A DNA stretch of 51,264 nt, from contig OMYH01000016.1 of assembly GCA_900315255.1 (NCBI GenBank), positions 53,714 to 104,977 on the forward strand, read 5' to 3'. The notes beneath the pieces are model-generated. The model was not told where the DNA came from. It saw only the letters and a program-made list of their open reading frames with translations, and did not search any database. The stretch comes from an uncultured Eubacteriales bacterium. Its GTDB lineage: Bacteria > Bacillota > Clostridia > Oscillospirales > Acutalibacteraceae. Within the stretch, counting starts at the first letter, position 1, and each line of letters opens with the position of its first letter. Shown piece after piece: positions 7,374 through 17,336 of this stretch. Made by a program: the position numbers and the translations under genes.

Positions 7374-8327
7374 TTAATCCTCTTCTTTGCGAAGACCCAG
7401 TCCAAGTGTCTGAAGCTTCACGATAACCTCTTCAAGAGATTTACGTCCAAGGTTACGAACCTTCATCATATCGTCTTCAGACTTATTGATAAGATCTTCA
7501 ACAGTATTGATTCCTGCACGCTTCAGACAGTTAAACGAACGAACTGAGAGATCAAGCTCTTCTATTGTCATTTCAAGAACTTTCTCCTTACCCTTTTCGT
7601 CTTTCTCAACCATGATCTCGCTGCTCATGCCCTTATCGGACAGATCAACAAAGAGATTCAAATGCTCTGTGAGAACTCTTGCAGCAAGTGAAACTGCTTC
7701 CTGTGCGTTAACAACACCGTTTGTCCACACATCAAGTGTGAGTTTATCATAGTCGGTGATCTGACCGACACGAGTGTTTTCCACCGTATAATTAACCTTT
7801 AAAACCGGCGTATAGATGGAATCGATCGGCAAAAGTCCGATTATGTTCTCTTCAGCAAGCTGCTTGTTCCGCTCGCTTGTCACATAACCTCTGCCTTTGT
7901 CAAGTACGATCTCCATAAAGAGTTTTGCTCCCTCACCCAAAGTTGCAATATGCATCTCGGGATTAAGAATCTCAACCTCACTGTCACACATAATACTTGC
8001 GGCGGTTACCTCACAGGGTCCTTCCGCTCTGATTTCAACTCTCTTCTCGCCCTGGCTGTTAAGCTTGGCTGTGAGACCCTTCATGTTAAGGATAATCTGC
8101 GTTACATCCTCCTTAACTCCGGGAATAGTTGAAAACTCGTGTAAAACGCCCTCTATTTTAATGGACTTTACTGCTACGCCCTCAAGCGATGAGAGCAATA
8201 CACGACGAAGGCTATTGCCAAGTGTATTGCCAAAGCCTCTTTCAAGAGGCTCAACAACAAATATGCCATGTTTACCGTCCGGAGAAAGCTCCTCGGTTTC
8301 AATGCGTGGCTTTTCAATTTCTATCAT
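7374..8327 (-). CDS. rpoA: RNA polymerase alpha subunit
   Basis: The alpha subunit (317 residues) dimerises to start RNA polymerase assembly and contacts upstream promoter DNA and activators. The N-terminal domain (about 1-230) includes [22 protein letters not shown], the dimerisation region. A flexible acidic linker (about 235-250, KDEKGKEK) leads to the C-terminal domain with two helix-hairpin-helices: [20 protein letters not shown] and [14 protein letters not shown] chose ATG 8327 ([10 protein letters not shown]) because AGGAGG lies nine bases upstream; an upstream in-frame start at 8348 has no such site. It sits between rpsD and rplQ. Confidence 0.97.
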   Translation of the reverse strand: MIEIEKPRIETEELSPDGKHGIFVVEPLERGFGNTLGNSLRRVLLSSLEGVAVKSIKIEGVLHEFSTIPGVKEDVTQIILNMKGLTAKLNSQGEKRVEIRAEGPCEVTAASIMCDSEVEILNPEMHIATLGEGAKLFMEIVLDKGRGYVTSERNKQLAEENIIGLLPIDSIYTPVLKVNYTVENTRVGQITDYDKLTLDVWTNGVVNAQEAVSLAARVLTEHLNLFVDLSDKGMSSEIMVEKDEKGKEKVLEMTIEELDLSVRSFNCLKRAGINTVEDLINKSEDDMMKVRNLGRKSLEEVIVKLQTLGLGLRKEED

Positions 8328-8445
8328 TAGTTGGCTCCTCCTTAACATTTAATACCCTGCACCGGTCGCCGTTCAATACATACGACAATCCGATGACGGT
8401 ATAAAGCACAAACGTGCAATATGTGTGTTCCTTTGCGGATGAGGA

Positions 8446-9042
8446 TTATTTGGAGTACAACTCGACGATGAGGTGAGCCTCAACCTCGTAATCAAGGTCT
8501 TCAGCTGTGGGCATGCGTGTAACCGTTGCCTTGAACTCATCTCTGTTCTCATCAAGCCAAAGCGGAACGATACGACTCTTTGTCTTCTCAACGTTCTCCT
8601 TGAACTTTACGCTCTGCTTGCTCTTATCTCTGAGAGTAATAACATCGCCGACCTTAATTCTGTATGAAGGAATATCAACTCTCTTACCGTTTACGAGGAA
8701 GTGGCCGTGGTTAACGAGCTGTCTTGCCTCGCGTCTTGTCTGAGCCATACCCATTCTGTAAACTACGTTGTCAAGTCTTGACTCGAGCAATACGATTATA
8801 TTGTTACCTGCCTGACCCTCCATCTTTGTAGCGATCTCATAGTAGTGATAGAACTGCTTCTCGAGAACACCGTAGATGAACTTCAGCTTCTGCTTTTCTT
8901 TGAGCTGCATTCCGTACTCGGATACCTTTCTTCTTGCGTTGGCATTCGGATGCTTCTTTGACTCCTTGTCAATACCAACTACAGCAGGGCTGATACCCAG
9001 ATGTCTGCATCTCTTCAAAATAGGATCTCTGTTTACTGCCAT
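8446..9042 (-). CDS. rpsD: 30S ribosomal protein S4
   Basis: S4 is a primary 16S rRNA binder that nucleates the small-subunit body and affects fidelity; in many bacteria it also represses its own operon. The frame has 198 residues. The N-terminal part and the S4 RNA-binding domain (about 90-150: RLDNVVYRMGMAQTRREARQLV...HFLVNGKRVDIPSYRIKVGD) are both clear. The zinc-binding Cys found at the N-terminus of some S4 proteins is reduced to a single Cys12, so this is the zinc-free form. It lies between rpsK and rpoA, with the usual order. Confidence 0.97.
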   Translation of the reverse strand: MAVNRDPILKRCRHLGISPAVVGIDKESKKHPNANARRKVSEYGMQLKEKQKLKFIYGVLEKQFYHYYEIATKMEGQAGNNIIVLLESRLDNVVYRMGMAQTRREARQLVNHGHFLVNGKRVDIPSYRIKVGDVITLRDKSKQSVKFKENVEKTKSRIVPLWLDENRDEFKATVTRMPTAEDLDYEVEAHLIVELYSK

Positions 9043-9069
9043 AATTAAAACACCTCCGTATAAATAATA

Positions 9070-9474
9070 TCAGACACGTCTTCTCTTCGGAGGACGGCAT
9101 CCGTTATGAGGGATCGGTGTAACGTCCTTGATCATGCTGACATCAAGACCTGCCTGCTGCAAAGCTCTGATAGCTGCTTCACGGCCTGCTCCCGGACCCT
9201 TAACATATACCTCGACGGTTTTCATACCGTGCTCCATAGCGACCTTTGCAGCTGTTTCGGCTGCAGTCTGAGCTGCGAACGGAGTTGATTTCTTGGAGCC
9301 TCTGAAGCCGAGCTCGCCCGCACTTGCCCAAGAAACGGCATTACCCTGTGTATCTGTAATTGTAACTATTGTGTTGTTAAATGTAGACTGGATATGAGCT
9401 GCGCCCTTTTCGATGTTCTTGCGCTCACGACGTCTGCGAACAACTGTTTTCTTACCACCCTTTGGTGCTGCCAT
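9070..9474 (-). CDS. rpsK: 30S ribosomal protein S11
   Basis: S11 sits on the platform of the small subunit near the mRNA exit. The frame has 134 residues with a basic N-terminal tail ([12 protein letters not shown]) and the family core [40 protein letters not shown] and the C-terminal [18 protein letters not shown]. It is 14 bases after rpsM with AAGGAGG before the ATG. Confidence 0.97.
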   Translation of the reverse strand: MAAPKGGKKTVVRRRRERKNIEKGAAHIQSTFNNTIVTITDTQGNAVSWASAGELGFRGSKKSTPFAAQTAAETAAKVAMEHGMKTVEVYVKGPGAGREAAIRALQQAGLDVSMIKDVTPIPHNGCRPPKRRRV

Positions 9475-9488
9475 GAGTATTCTCCTCC

Positions 9489-9857
9489 TTACTTCTTCTT
9501 ATTGGCCATTGTCTTTCTCGGGCCCTTGCGAGTACGAGCGTTTGTCTTTGAACGCTGACCTCTTACGGGCAGACCCTTACGATGACGAACACCGCGATAA
9601 CAGCCAATTTCGATAAGTCTTTTGATATTCAAAGCTACTTCACGACGGAGATCACCCTCCACGTGGCAGTTATGATCAATATACTCTCTGAGCTTTGATA
9701 CGTCTTCCTCGCTCAGATCTCTAACACGGGTATCGGGATTAACGCCTGTTGCTGCGATAATATCGCTTGCAGTTTTACGGCCGATACCGTAGATATAAGT
9801 TAAGCCGATCTCAACTCTTTTATCTCTGGGTAAATCTACACCAGCTATACGTGCCAT
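9489..9857 (-). CDS. rpsM: 30S ribosomal protein S13
   Basis: S13 lies in the head of the small subunit and contacts the P-site tRNA and the large subunit. It has 122 residues: [26 protein letters not shown] at the start, the helix-two-turn-helix region, and the basic tail [25 protein letters not shown] used ATG 9857 (GGAGG eight bases upstream) in place of the five-residue longer frame. It starts about 55 bases after rpmJ. Confidence 0.97.
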   Translation of the reverse strand: MARIAGVDLPRDKRVEIGLTYIYGIGRKTASDIIAATGVNPDTRVRDLSEEDVSKLREYIDHNCHVEGDLRREVALNIKRLIEIGCYRGVRHRKGLPVRGQRSKTNARTRKGPRKTMANKKK

Positions 9858-9911
9858 AATTTGCACCTCCACTAAATCTTGTTAATGTCAATTCCTAAGA
9901 ATAATGTGTGA

Positions 9912-10025
9912 TTAACCCTGACGCTGCTTATGCTTCGGGTTCTCGCAGATAACCATGATCTTGCCCTTACGCTTGATTACCTTGCACTTGTCACATATTT
10001 TCTTTACAGAAGGCCTGACTTTCAT
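9912..10025 (-). CDS. rpmJ: 50S ribosomal protein L36
   Basis: A 37-residue protein beginning [20 protein letters not shown] and ending KHKQRQG. CDKC, a third Cys (VICEN) and the His in NPKHK form the C+ type zinc ribbon of L36, the smallest large-subunit protein. Position between infA and rpsM is the usual one. AAGGAATG precedes the ATG. Confidence 0.96.
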   Translation of the reverse strand: MKVRPSVKKICDKCKVIKRKGKIMVICENPKHKQRQG

Positions 10026-10134
10026 TATACAATCATTCCTTTCAAAAGTAAATAGAATATTGGAAAAATCAGAGGCTTTTCATTCAAATCCTTATTTGCA
10101 ACAAAATATACAAATCATGTTGAAAATATTGGTA

Positions 10135-10353
10135 TTACTTACCTCTCCATGTGATCCTGCCCTTTGTAAGATCATACGGTGAAAGCTCTACCGTAACCTT
10201 ATCTCCGGGGAGAATTCTGATAAAGTTCATTCTCAGTTTGCCTGAGATATGTGCCAATATTACCTTGCCGTTTTCGAGTTCCACTTTAAATTGAGTATTC
10301 GGCAAAGCCTCAATTACTGTACCTGTAAGTTCAAAGACGTCCTGCTTCGACAA
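10135..10353 (-). CDS. infA: Translation initiation factor IF-1
   Basis: IF-1 occupies the A site of the small subunit during initiation. The 72-residue protein is one S1/OB fold: [25 protein letters not shown]...GHISGK-like [37 protein letters not shown]. The correct start is TTG at 10353, preceded by AAGGAGG eight bases away; longer reading frames run through the intergenic space. Rare TTG starts are known to lower or tune expression of initiation factors, which may matter here, but regulation is not shown. Confidence 0.95.
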   Translation of the reverse strand: MSKQDVFELTGTVIEALPNTQFKVELENGKVILAHISGKLRMNFIRILPGDKVTVELSPYDLTKGRITWRGK

Positions 10354-10366
10354 AGCGAATTCCTCC

Positions 10367-10603
10367 TTAATTATCCTGAAATTCTGATAATATTTTCCTG
10401 ACCTTGCGGTTCGTATCAAAATCACCGACAACTGTATTCGTTGCCGCAAGATGTATGAGCTTCTTTTTCTTTGGCTTTTCGACCTTACGCCGTTTTCCGT
10501 CTGCAATGAAGGCGAAATTATCTTCAAGTGAAGTTATAACAAAGAAGCTGTTTTTGTCACGCCCCGCCTTAGCCCTGACGATCATTCCTACGCAATATTC
10601 CAT
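10367..10603 (-). CDS. KOW-domain RNA-binding protein (L14e-like)
   Basis: A small basic protein of 78 residues between map and inf[20 protein letters not shown] is a KOW motif, the RNA-binding loop of L14e/L24-like proteins, and [18 protein letters not shown] is the typical following basic strand. Firmicutes commonly carry a gene of this kind at exactly this position, annotated as a KOW or 'ribosomal L14E' protein. Its role in the ribosome is not established. It lies 12 bases after map and 13 before infA, so it is in the same transcript. Confidence 0.85.
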   Translation of the reverse strand: MEYCVGMIVRAKAGRDKNSFFVITSLEDNFAFIADGKRRKVEKPKKKKLIHLAATNTVVGDFDTNRKVRKILSEFQDN

Positions 10604-10615
10604 ATATCTACCTCG

Positions 10616-11368
10616 TTATTCAATAGATGTAAGAATCACGGGACCGTCACTTGTTATCGCTATGGTATGTTCAAAGTGAGCCGAAAGACTACCGTCTGCC
10701 GTAACTGTTGTCCAGTTGTCTTTCAGAACTCGTACCCTGTAATCTCCCACATTGATCATAGGCTCGATCGCTATGACCATTCCCGGAAGCAGTTTTGCAC
10801 CTGTATTCGGTGTTCCGTAATTAGGTACCTTAGGATCCTCGTGTAAATTCGCACCTACTCCATGGCCGACGAAATCTCGTACCACCGAGTAACTGCGAAG
10901 CTCGGCATATTTCTGAACGGCATATCCTATATCTCCGACGCGGTTAAAAGCCTTTGCAGCATTTATGCCCTCAAACAAACATTCTTCTGTTGTTTTCATG
11001 AGCTGCTGTGCTTCTTTGCCTACGTCACCGCAGGCAAACGTCCATGCATTGTCTCCGTGGTATCCGTTCAGACACGCACCGACATCAATGCTGACAATAT
11101 CACCGGACCTCAGGATATGCTTTTCACTCGGTATGCCGTGAACAACCACATTGTTTACCGAAATGCAAGCGCTCGCAGGAAACCCGCCGTAACCGAGGAA
11201 CGAAGGGGTCGCCCCCTGTCCCTCGATATACTTACGGACAATTTCATCAATTTCCCGGGTTGTCACACCCGGTTCGACTGCCTCTCCCGCAAGGCGCAGT
11301 GCCTGCTGAGAGATACGTCCTGCTGCTCGCAAAAGTCTCAGTTCTTTGACAGTCTTAAGTCTGATCAT
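10616..11368 (-). CDS. map: Methionine aminopeptidase, type I
   Basis: This enzyme removes the initiator methionine from nascent proteins after deformylation. The 250-residue length matches a type Ia enzyme without N-terminal extension. The five metal ligands of the pita-bread fold are visible: Asp95 (SIDVGA), Asp106 (GDNAWTF), His169 (GHGVG), Glu202 (IEPM) and Glu233 (FEHT), and the substrate-binding His77 (VVHGIP) is present. The ATG is three bases after adk, with GAGG eight bases upstream inside adk, indicating coupled translation. Confidence 0.97.
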   Translation of the reverse strand: MIRLKTVKELRLLRAAGRISQQALRLAGEAVEPGVTTREIDEIVRKYIEGQGATPSFLGYGGFPASACISVNNVVVHGIPSEKHILRSGDIVSIDVGACLNGYHGDNAWTFACGDVGKEAQQLMKTTEECLFEGINAAKAFNRVGDIGYAVQKYAELRSYSVVRDFVGHGVGANLHEDPKVPNYGTPNTGAKLLPGMVIAIEPMINVGDYRVRVLKDNWTTVTADGSLSAHFEHTIAITSDGPVILTSIE

Positions 11369-11371
11369 AGA

Positions 11372-12004
11372 TTAAGCCTCAAGCTCCTTGAATACTAATG
11401 CTGTTGTATCAGCAATTTCTTCCTGACCCTCTACAATAGCAAGCTTACCCTGTTTAGAGTAATACTCCTTGAGAGGCTCTGTTTCGCTATGATAAACCTC
11501 AAGACGAGCCTTAACCGTATCGGGGTGGTCGTCCTTACGCTGAACAAGGGCACCTGCACACAGGTCGCATACGCCTTCGATCTTGGGCACTTTATACTCA
11601 AGATGATAGCTTGCGCCGCAGCTTCCGCAGACACGGCGTCCGGACATTCTGCCGATGATCCTCTCGTCAGGTACTTCGATGTCGATTACCTTGTCGATCA
11701 CAACGCCCATCGTATCCAGAGCCTCGGCTTGGGGAATGGTTCTCGGGAAACCGTCAAGGATAAATCCGTTTGCACAGTCATCCTTTGCAAGACGCTCTTT
11801 AATAATACCGATAACTACTTCATCGGGAACAAGTGCGCCTGCATCCATGAACGATTTCGCTTTAAGTCCCATCTCCGTACCGCTCTTCAGCGCTTCACGG
11901 ATAATGTTACCCGTACTGATTGTTGGGATTTTAAGATACTCGCAGATCTTTTCTGCCTGCGTACCCTTGCCCGCACCGGGGGCACCCAAAAGAATAATGT
12001 TCAT
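11372..12004 (-). CDS. adk: Adenylate kinase (zinc-lid form)
   Basis: Adk interconverts AMP plus ATP and two ADP, holding the adenylate energy balance. GAPGAGKGT (8-16) is the P-loop, STGNIIR (30-36) and DGFPRT (84-89) bind AMP, and the lid carries four cysteines at 126, 129, 146 and 149, the structural zinc site of Gram-positive long-form enzymes. Length (210) is typical. It sits between secY and map, the order found in most Firmicutes spc operons. Confidence 0.97.
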   Translation of the reverse strand: MNIILLGAPGAGKGTQAEKICEYLKIPTISTGNIIREALKSGTEMGLKAKSFMDAGALVPDEVVIGIIKERLAKDDCANGFILDGFPRTIPQAEALDTMGVVIDKVIDIEVPDERIIGRMSGRRVCGSCGASYHLEYKVPKIEGVCDLCAGALVQRKDDHPDTVKARLEVYHSETEPLKEYYSKQGKLAIVEGQEEIADTTALVFKELEA

Positions 12005-12030
12005 AACTATTTACCTCTTTTCTTAATATA

Positions 12031-13344
12031 TTAATCCAAGAAACCTTTATAGTTACGCATCATCATCTGAGATTCGAGCTGCTTAACTGTGTCAAGAGCA
12101 ACGCCTACGAGAATGATGATAGAAGTTCCGCCGAGTGACATATTACCCATAGAGGAAATTTTGCCGTAAATAAGCGGAAGCAAAGCGATCACAGAGAGGA
12201 ACAACGCTCCGATAAGTGTAATTCTCGAAAGAATTTTTGCAATAAAATCGGAAGTAGGTCTTCCCGGACGAATACCGGGGATAGTACCGTTGCTCGTGCG
12301 GAGATTGTTTGCGATCTCTACGGGATTGTACTGAATGGTAGTGTAGAAGTACGCAAACATAATAATTAAGAAGAAATAAATAATCATGTAAGCTACGTTT
12401 GTTGTATTAAAGAATCCGAAGAAACTTGCCCAGAAGCCTGTCTGAGCTTTAACAAACAGATTGATAGTACTCGGAATTGAGAGAATCGAGCTTGCGAAGA
12501 TAACGGGGAGAACGCCGCCCATACCAACCTTGATCGGGAAGTATGAAGACTGACCGCCATACATCTTTCTGCCGACAACTCTCTTTGCGTACTGAATCGG
12601 TATACGTCTTTCGGCGTCATTCATGAATGTAATGAGCCAGATTACGAACAGGAACAGTACAACGAAGATCGGAACAAAGAAATAGAACTTTGTAGATCCC
12701 TGACCAGCCATTGTCCAGTATGCCGAAAGCTGTGAAACAAGCACGGACATTCTCGAGATAATACCTGCAAAGAGGAGTATCGAGATACCATTGCCGATAC
12801 CGTGAGTATTAATCTGCTCACCAAGCCACATCATTACGGCGGTACCTGCGGTAAATGTAAGAATAATTACTGCACAGGAGAACACACCGGGGAAACCGTC
12901 TTTCCAGTCACTGATAATGATACCGGAACGTCTGAGGAAGATATAGTAAGCTGTACCCTGGATAAGACCAAGACCAACGGTTACATATCTTGTAATTGCA
13001 GCGATCTTCTTTCTGCCTTCGTTGCCTTCCTTTGAAAGCTTTTCAAGCGCAGGAATTGCAACGCAGAGCAGCTGCATGATAATGGAGCTGTTGATGTATG
13101 GAGTAACACCCATTGCGAAAAGTGTCGCATTTGCAAATGCACCACCGGAGAGCATATTCTGATATGCCAGGAAGTTATTGCCGTCAACACCGTAGCTGTC
13201 CATTATATTATTAAGTGCTGCTATATCCAGAAACGGAACAGGTATAACTGAACCGATTCTGAATACTAAGATTACAAATAATGTGAAAATGATTTTCTTT
13301 CTGAGTTCGGGAATTCTCCAGGCGTTACTAACTGTTTTAAACAA
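12031..13344 (-). CDS. secY: Preprotein translocase subunit SecY
   Basis: SecY forms the protein-conducting channel of the Sec translocon in the plasma membrane. The 437-residue protein has about ten hydrophobic helices, the cytoplasmic loop QYAKRVVGRKMYGGQSSYFPIKV and the PGIRPGRPTSDFI region that contacts ribosome and SecA. The start is TTG at 13344 directly after the rplO stop (TAATTG), with AGAGGTG upstream inside rplO, so translation should be coupled to L15. SecE and SecG are not in the window. Confidence 0.96.
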   Translation of the reverse strand: MFKTVSNAWRIPELRKKIIFTLFVILVFRIGSVIPVPFLDIAALNNIMDSYGVDGNNFLAYQNMLSGGAFANATLFAMGVTPYINSSIIMQLLCVAIPALEKLSKEGNEGRKKIAAITRYVTVGLGLIQGTAYYIFLRRSGIIISDWKDGFPGVFSCAVIILTFTAGTAVMMWLGEQINTHGIGNGISILLFAGIISRMSVLVSQLSAYWTMAGQGSTKFYFFVPIFVVLFLFVIWLITFMNDAERRIPIQYAKRVVGRKMYGGQSSYFPIKVGMGGVLPVIFASSILSIPSTINLFVKAQTGFWASFFGFFNTTNVAYMIIYFFLIIMFAYFYTTIQYNPVEIANNLRTSNGTIPGIRPGRPTSDFIAKILSRITLIGALFLSVIALLPLIYGKISSMGNMSLGGTSIIILVGVALDTVKQLESQMMMRNYKGFLD

Positions 13345-13788
13345 TTATACCACCTCTGTCTTTCCGCCGACTGCCTCGATTTTTGTCTTAGCAGACTCAG
13401 AAAAGGCATTAGCTTTAACAGTAAGACTCTTAGTCAGCGTACCGTTTGAAAGGATCTTTACGCCATCGAAAGAGTTTTTAACTATACCGGCATCAACAAG
13501 TGCCTGTGTGTCCACTACAGCGCCGTTTTCGAACTTCTTTTCAAGAGTACCTACATTAACAGTAACGATCTTCTTTGCAAAAATGTTGTTAAAGCCTCTC
13601 TTAGGGATACGTCTCTGAAGGGGCATCTGACCGCCTTCAAATCCGGGACGCATGCCGTGACCTGCTCTTGCCTTCTGTCCCTTGTGACCCTTACCTGCTG
13701 TCTTGCCCCAGCCTGAGCCGTGACCTCTGCCTATACGGCGAGCGTCCTTCTTTGAGCCTTCTACGGGTGAAAGTTCATGCAATTTCAT
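13345..13788 (-). CDS. rplO: 50S ribosomal protein L15
   Basis: L15 binds 23S rRNA late in large-subunit assembly. The 147-residue frame opens [38 protein letters not shown], the long basic glycine-rich extension of the family; [20 protein letters not shown] is the rRNA-binding segment. It lies between rpmD and secY, with GGAGG upstream. Confidence 0.97.
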   Translation of the reverse strand: MKLHELSPVEGSKKDARRIGRGHGSGWGKTAGKGHKGQKARAGHGMRPGFEGGQMPLQRRIPKRGFNNIFAKKIVTVNVGTLEKKFENGAVVDTQALVDAGIVKNSFDGVKILSNGTLTKSLTVKANAFSESAKTKIEAVGGKTEVV

Positions 13789-13805
13789 AAATTCGCACCT
13801 CCTTG

Positions 13806-13985
13806 TTATGCTTCGGTAACCTCGATGAGGTGATTGATTACTCTGATTTTGCCCTTTGTCTGAGCGTTGTCCGGCTGTACTGTAGTATCACCGATCTTAC
13901 GCAGTCCCAAAGAGTCGGCGGTTGCAATCTGGTTTTTCTTAGCGCCGATAAGACTCTTCTTCAGCTTAATTGTTAACTGTGCCAT
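13806..13985 (-). CDS. rpmD: 50S ribosomal protein L30
   Basis: A 59-residue protein, [19 protein letters not shown] at the start, then [19 protein letters not shown] and VINHLIEV, the complete L30 fold. L30 is absent from some lineages but standard in Clostridia. It sits 15 bases after rpsE and 17 before rplO. Confidence 0.96.
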   Translation of the reverse strand: MAQLTIKLKKSLIGAKKNQIATADSLGLRKIGDTTVQPDNAQTKGKIRVINHLIEVTEA

Positions 13986-14000
13986 CTTGCTTACCCCCTA

Positions 14001-14498
14001 TTAATATAAATCCTTTACAGAGACGCCGCGGATAGCAGCAACCTCCTCGGCAGAACGAAGAGCGCCCAGACCCTGGAGAGTAGCGCGAACTACGTTGCAG
14101 GGATTGTTTGAACGGAGAGCCTTTGTTCTGATATCCTTAATGCCAACAGCCTCGATTACCGCACGAACGGGACCGCCGGCGATAACACCTGTACCGGGAG
14201 CAGCGGGCTTCATGAGAACTCTGCCTGCGCCGAACTCACCGATGATCTCGTGAGGAATAGTTGTGCCTTTAAGGGAAACCTTGATAAGGTTTTTCTTAGC
14301 ATCCTCGATGCCCTTACGGATAGCGTCCGGAACTTCGCCGGCCTTACCGATACCGAAACCTACGGTGCCGTTACCGTCGCCTACTACTACGAGAGCAGCA
14401 AACTTGAAGATACGACCACCCTTAACAGTCTTTGATACACGGTTAATAGCGACTACGTGCTCCTTCAACTCGTTTGTTGATGCTTCAATTCTTGCCAA
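14001..14498 (-). CDS. rpsE: 30S ribosomal protein S5
   Basis: S5 lies at the mRNA entry channel and affects decoding accuracy. The 165-residue frame has the N-terminal double-stranded RNA-binding fold ([35 protein letters not shown]) and the C-terminal RRF/S5-like half ([31 protein letters not shown]). Gene order rplR-rpsE-rpmD is as expected, with a GGGAGG site upstream. Confidence 0.97.
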   Translation of the reverse strand: MARIEASTNELKEHVVAINRVSKTVKGGRIFKFAALVVVGDGNGTVGFGIGKAGEVPDAIRKGIEDAKKNLIKVSLKGTTIPHEIIGEFGAGRVLMKPAAPGTGVIAGGPVRAVIEAVGIKDIRTKALRSNNPCNVVRATLQGLGALRSAEEVAAIRGVSVKDLY

Positions 14499-14516
14499 AG
14501 TATTTTCCTCCCTTAC

Positions 14517-14861
14517 TTAGAACTTGAGGCCGCCCTCACGAGCGCCTTCGGCCAGCTCTTTAACACGGCCGTGATATACATATCCGCCTCTGTCGAATAC
14601 AACTTCGGCGATTCCTTTATCTGTTGCTTTCTTAGCGAGAAGCTTGCCAACCTCTTTGGCAGCCTCTTTGTTGCCGCCGTTGCCTGAGATCTCCTTGTCA
14701 AGAGAAGATGCTGCGGCGAGAGTAACACCATTTACGTCATCTATAAGCTGAGCATAAATGTTTGTGTTGGAGCGGAATACGTTCAAACGAGGACGCTCAG
14801 CAGTGCCGCTGATCTTACCGCGAACTCTCTTGTGGCGCTTGATTCTAGCGTTATTATTCAT
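14517..14861 (-). CDS. rplR: 50S ribosomal protein L18
   Basis: L18 binds 5S rRNA together with L5. The frame has 114 residues: [38 protein letters not shown] and the C-terminal [31 protein letters not shown] 14861 is preferred over GTG 14870 because AAGGAG sits eight bases before it. Confidence 0.96.
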   Translation of the reverse strand: MNNNARIKRHKRVRGKISGTAERPRLNVFRSNTNIYAQLIDDVNGVTLAAASSLDKEISGNGGNKEAAKEVGKLLAKKATDKGIAEVVFDRGGYVYHGRVKELAEGAREGGLKF

Positions 14862-14877
14862 ATTATTCACTCCTTAA

Positions 14878-15420
14878 TTATTTACCCTTACCGGCTTTTC
14901 CCTCTTTACGACGGATAACCTCGCCAACGTACTTGATACCCTTGCCCTTGTACGGCTCAGGCGGACGTTTCTCTCTTACTTCTGCAGCAAACTGACCAAC
15001 CTTCTGCTTGTCGATACCTGTGATGATGATCTTGTTCGGGTTCGGAACCTCGATCTTGATATCGTCTGTATCGGATACGATTACCTGATGTGAATAACCG
15101 AGGTTCATAACGCAATCCTTACCCTGCTTCTGTACACGGTAACCAACGCCGTTTACCTCAAGCTCCTTCTTGTAACCGTTTGTTACACCCTCGATCATGT
15201 TAGCTATAAGCGTACGTGTAAGACCGTGAAGAGATCTGTTGAGCTTTTCGTCATTGGGACGAGTAACGCTGATAACAGTACCGTCGATCTCAACTTTCAT
15301 GTTTGGGTGGAACTTCTGTGTAAGAGTACCCTTCGGGCCTTTTACTGTAACTACACCGTCATCAAGCTTAACCTCGACACCGGCGGGAATATTTATAGGT
15401 TTTCTTCCAATTCGAGACAT
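14878..15420 (-). CDS. rplF: 50S ribosomal protein L6
   Basis: L6 lies near the sarcin-ricin loop and the factor-binding site. The 180-residue frame has two homologous halves and the closing [26 protein letters not shown] signature. The start MSRIGRKPI is invariant in the family. AGGAGG precedes the ATG. Confidence 0.97.
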   Translation of the reverse strand: MSRIGRKPINIPAGVEVKLDDGVVTVKGPKGTLTQKFHPNMKVEIDGTVISVTRPNDEKLNRSLHGLTRTLIANMIEGVTNGYKKELEVNGVGYRVQKQGKDCVMNLGYSHQVIVSDTDDIKIEVPNPNKIIITGIDKQKVGQFAAEVREKRPPEPYKGKGIKYVGEVIRRKEGKAGKGK

Positions 15421-15432
15421 ATTCGGACCTCC

Positions 15433-15831
15433 TTACCAAATAAATGCAAGAACTTCTCCGCCAACGTTCTCCTTGCGAGCCTGACGGTCTGTCATAACGC
15501 CCTTAGAAGTAGAAACGATTGCGATACCAAGCCCCTTCATTACTTTAGGCATGTCCTCTACATTAGAGTAAATGCGGAGACCGGGTTTAGAAACTCTCTT
15601 AAGCCCCTGAATAACAGGAGTCTTGTTCGGGCCGTACTTCAGTACTACTGTGATAACGCCCTGCTTGCCGTCTTCGGCAACCGAAAAACTCTTGATGTAT
15701 CCTTCGTCAACAAGAATCTGGCAAATTGACTTCTTCATGTTTGAAGCAGGAATATCAACAGTATCGTGCTTAGCAGAAGATGCGTTACGAATTCTTGTAA
15801 GCAAATCTGCGATTGTATCTGTAATCTGCAT
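15433..15831 (-). CDS. rpsH: 30S ribosomal protein S8
   Basis: S8 binds the central domain of 16S rRNA and, in studied bacteria, represses the spc operon. It has 132 residues: [14 protein letters not shown] at the start and [26 protein letters not shown] at the end, with the catalytic-looking S-T-S-x-G RNA-binding motif of the family. It lies 20 bases after rpsN. Confidence 0.97.
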   Translation of the reverse strand: MQITDTIADLLTRIRNASSAKHDTVDIPASNMKKSICQILVDEGYIKSFSVAEDGKQGVITVVLKYGPNKTPVIQGLKRVSKPGLRIYSNVEDMPKVMKGLGIAIVSTSKGVMTDRQARKENVGGEVLAFIW

Positions 15832-15851
15832 AGTATTTCCTCCTCCTTAAA

Positions 15852-16037
15852 TTACCAGCTTGCTTTCTTTACTCCGGGGATCTCGCCCTTATAAGCGAGC
15901 TCTCTGAAGCAGATACGACAAATACCAAACTTGCGGAGGTATGCGTGTGGTCTTCCGCAGATTTTGCATCTTGTGTACTCACGTGTCGAAAACTTCTGAG
16001 TTCTCTGCTGCTTAACCTTCATTGCTTTCTTAGCCAC
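15852..16037 (-). CDS. rpsN: 30S ribosomal protein S14, type Z
   Basis: The 61-residue zinc form of S14. CKIC and CRIC (residues 24/27 and 40/43) hold one zinc ion. The short zinc form is the housekeeping version in this position in Firmicutes; a zinc-free replacement may lie elsewhere, as in Bacillus, but is not in this window. Confidence 0.97.
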   Translation of the reverse strand: MAKKAMKVKQQRTQKFSTREYTRCKICGRPHAYLRKFGICRICFRELAYKGEIPGVKKASW

Positions 16038-16049
16038 AATTACCCCTCC

Positions 16050-16589
16050 TTACTTTGAGAACGGAGCGCCCATAAGTGTTAAAAGCTCACGAGCCTCTTC
16101 GTCTGTCTTAGCGGTCGTAACGAAACAGATGTCCATTCCGCGAACCTTATCGATCTTATCGAAGTCGATTTCGGGGAAGATGAGCTGCTCCTTAAGACCC
16201 ATATTGTAGTTGCCTCTGCCGTCGAATGAGTTCGGGTTGATGCCTCTGAAGTCACGAACTCTCGGAAGAGCTACATTAAAGAGTCTGTCAAGGAACTCAT
16301 ACATTCTGTCACCGCGAAGTGTAGTCTTTACGCCGATGTTCATGCCCTCTCTGAGCTTGAAGTTAGCTACAGACTTTCTTGCCTTACAGATGTAGGGCTT
16401 CTGTCCTGTGATAGCTGCTATGTCACGAGAGATAGCGTCGATAACCTTTGAGTTCTCTCTTGCCTCACCTGCGCCAACGTTGATAACTATCTTTTCAAGC
16501 TTCGGGATCTCCATTACACTCTTGTATGAATACTTCTTCATAAGAGCAGGGGCAACATCGCTTTTATACATTTCCTTTAATCTAGCCAT
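16050..16589 (-). CDS. rplE: 50S ribosomal protein L5
   Basis: L5 carries 5S rRNA into the large subunit and touches P-site tRNA. The frame has 179 residues with [42 protein letters not shown] (5S rRNA-binding region) and [16 protein letters not shown]. It lies between rplX and rpsN in the expected order. Confidence 0.97.
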   Translation of the reverse strand: MARLKEMYKSDVAPALMKKYSYKSVMEIPKLEKIVINVGAGEARENSKVIDAISRDIAAITGQKPYICKARKSVANFKLREGMNIGVKTTLRGDRMYEFLDRLFNVALPRVRDFRGINPNSFDGRGNYNMGLKEQLIFPEIDFDKIDKVRGMDICFVTTAKTDEEARELLTLMGAPFSK

Positions 16590-16603
16590 TGTTTAACCCC
16601 TCC

Positions 16604-16924
16604 TTACAGTGTTTCTTTGCACTTAACGCAAATACGCTCTTTCTTGCCGTCAGCAAGAATCTTATGTCCTACTCTTGTCTGCTTGCCGCATCTGGGGCAA
16701 ACAATCTGAACTTTCGAAGCATAGATAGCAGATTCAGCCTTTACGATACCGCCCTGCTCGCCCATTTTTCTGGGTTTAACATGCTTTGAAACCATGTTGC
16801 ACTTCTCGACAATGACCTTGCCCTCCTTGGGAGAAACAGCAAGAACCTTGCCCTGCTTGCCGCGGTCTCTGCCGCTAATGATCTTTACGGTGTCACCCGT
16901 CTTAACATGAACCTTATTATTCAT
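16604..16924 (-). CDS. rplX: 50S ribosomal protein L24
   Basis: L24 helps start large-subunit assembly near the exit tunnel. The 106-residue frame begins with HVKTGDTVKIISGRDRGKQGKVL, a KOW motif. The C-terminal part has CPRCGKQTRVGH and CVKCKETL, four cysteines that could form a zinc knuckle, a variant common in clostridial L24. Confidence 0.96.
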   Translation of the reverse strand: MNNKVHVKTGDTVKIISGRDRGKQGKVLAVSPKEGKVIVEKCNMVSKHVKPRKMGEQGGIVKAESAIYASKVQIVCPRCGKQTRVGHKILADGKKERICVKCKETL

Positions 16925-16939
16925 CAGTGAACACCTCCA

Positions 16940-17308
16940 TTAAAGTACTTCGGGAGCCAGAGAAAGTATCTTCATATACTCCTTGTCACGAAGCTCTCTT
17001 GCTACGGGTCCGAATATACGAGTACCTCTCGGGTTCTTGTCTTCCTTTATAATAACGGCTGCATTCTCGTCAAAACGAATATATGTGCCGTCTTCGCGAC
17101 GAACGCCCTTCTTTGAGCGCACGATTACTGCTTTAACTACATCGCCCTTCTTGACCATGCCGCCCGGAGCCGCCTTCTTAACGGAAGCTACCACAACATC
17201 GCCAATGTTGGCGTACCTTCTTCCGGTACCACCGAGAACACGAATGCACATAAGCTCTTTTGCACCGGTGTTATCGGCAACCTTGAGGTATGTCTGCTGT
17301 TGTACCAC
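16940..17308 (-). CDS. rplN: 50S ribosomal protein L14
   Basis: L14 is part of the intersubunit bridge and the binding site of the silencing factor RsfS. The 122-residue frame opens [27 protein letters not shown] and ends [19 protein letters not shown], both diagnostic. It follows rpsQ by 28 bases with AAGGAGG upstream. Confidence 0.97.
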   Translation of the reverse strand: MVQQQTYLKVADNTGAKELMCIRVLGGTGRRYANIGDVVVASVKKAAPGGMVKKGDVVKAVIVRSKKGVRREDGTYIRFDENAAVIIKEDKNPRGTRIFGPVARELRDKEYMKILSLAPEVL

Positions 17309-17336
17309 AGTGATTTCCTCCTTTTATATGCCAATA

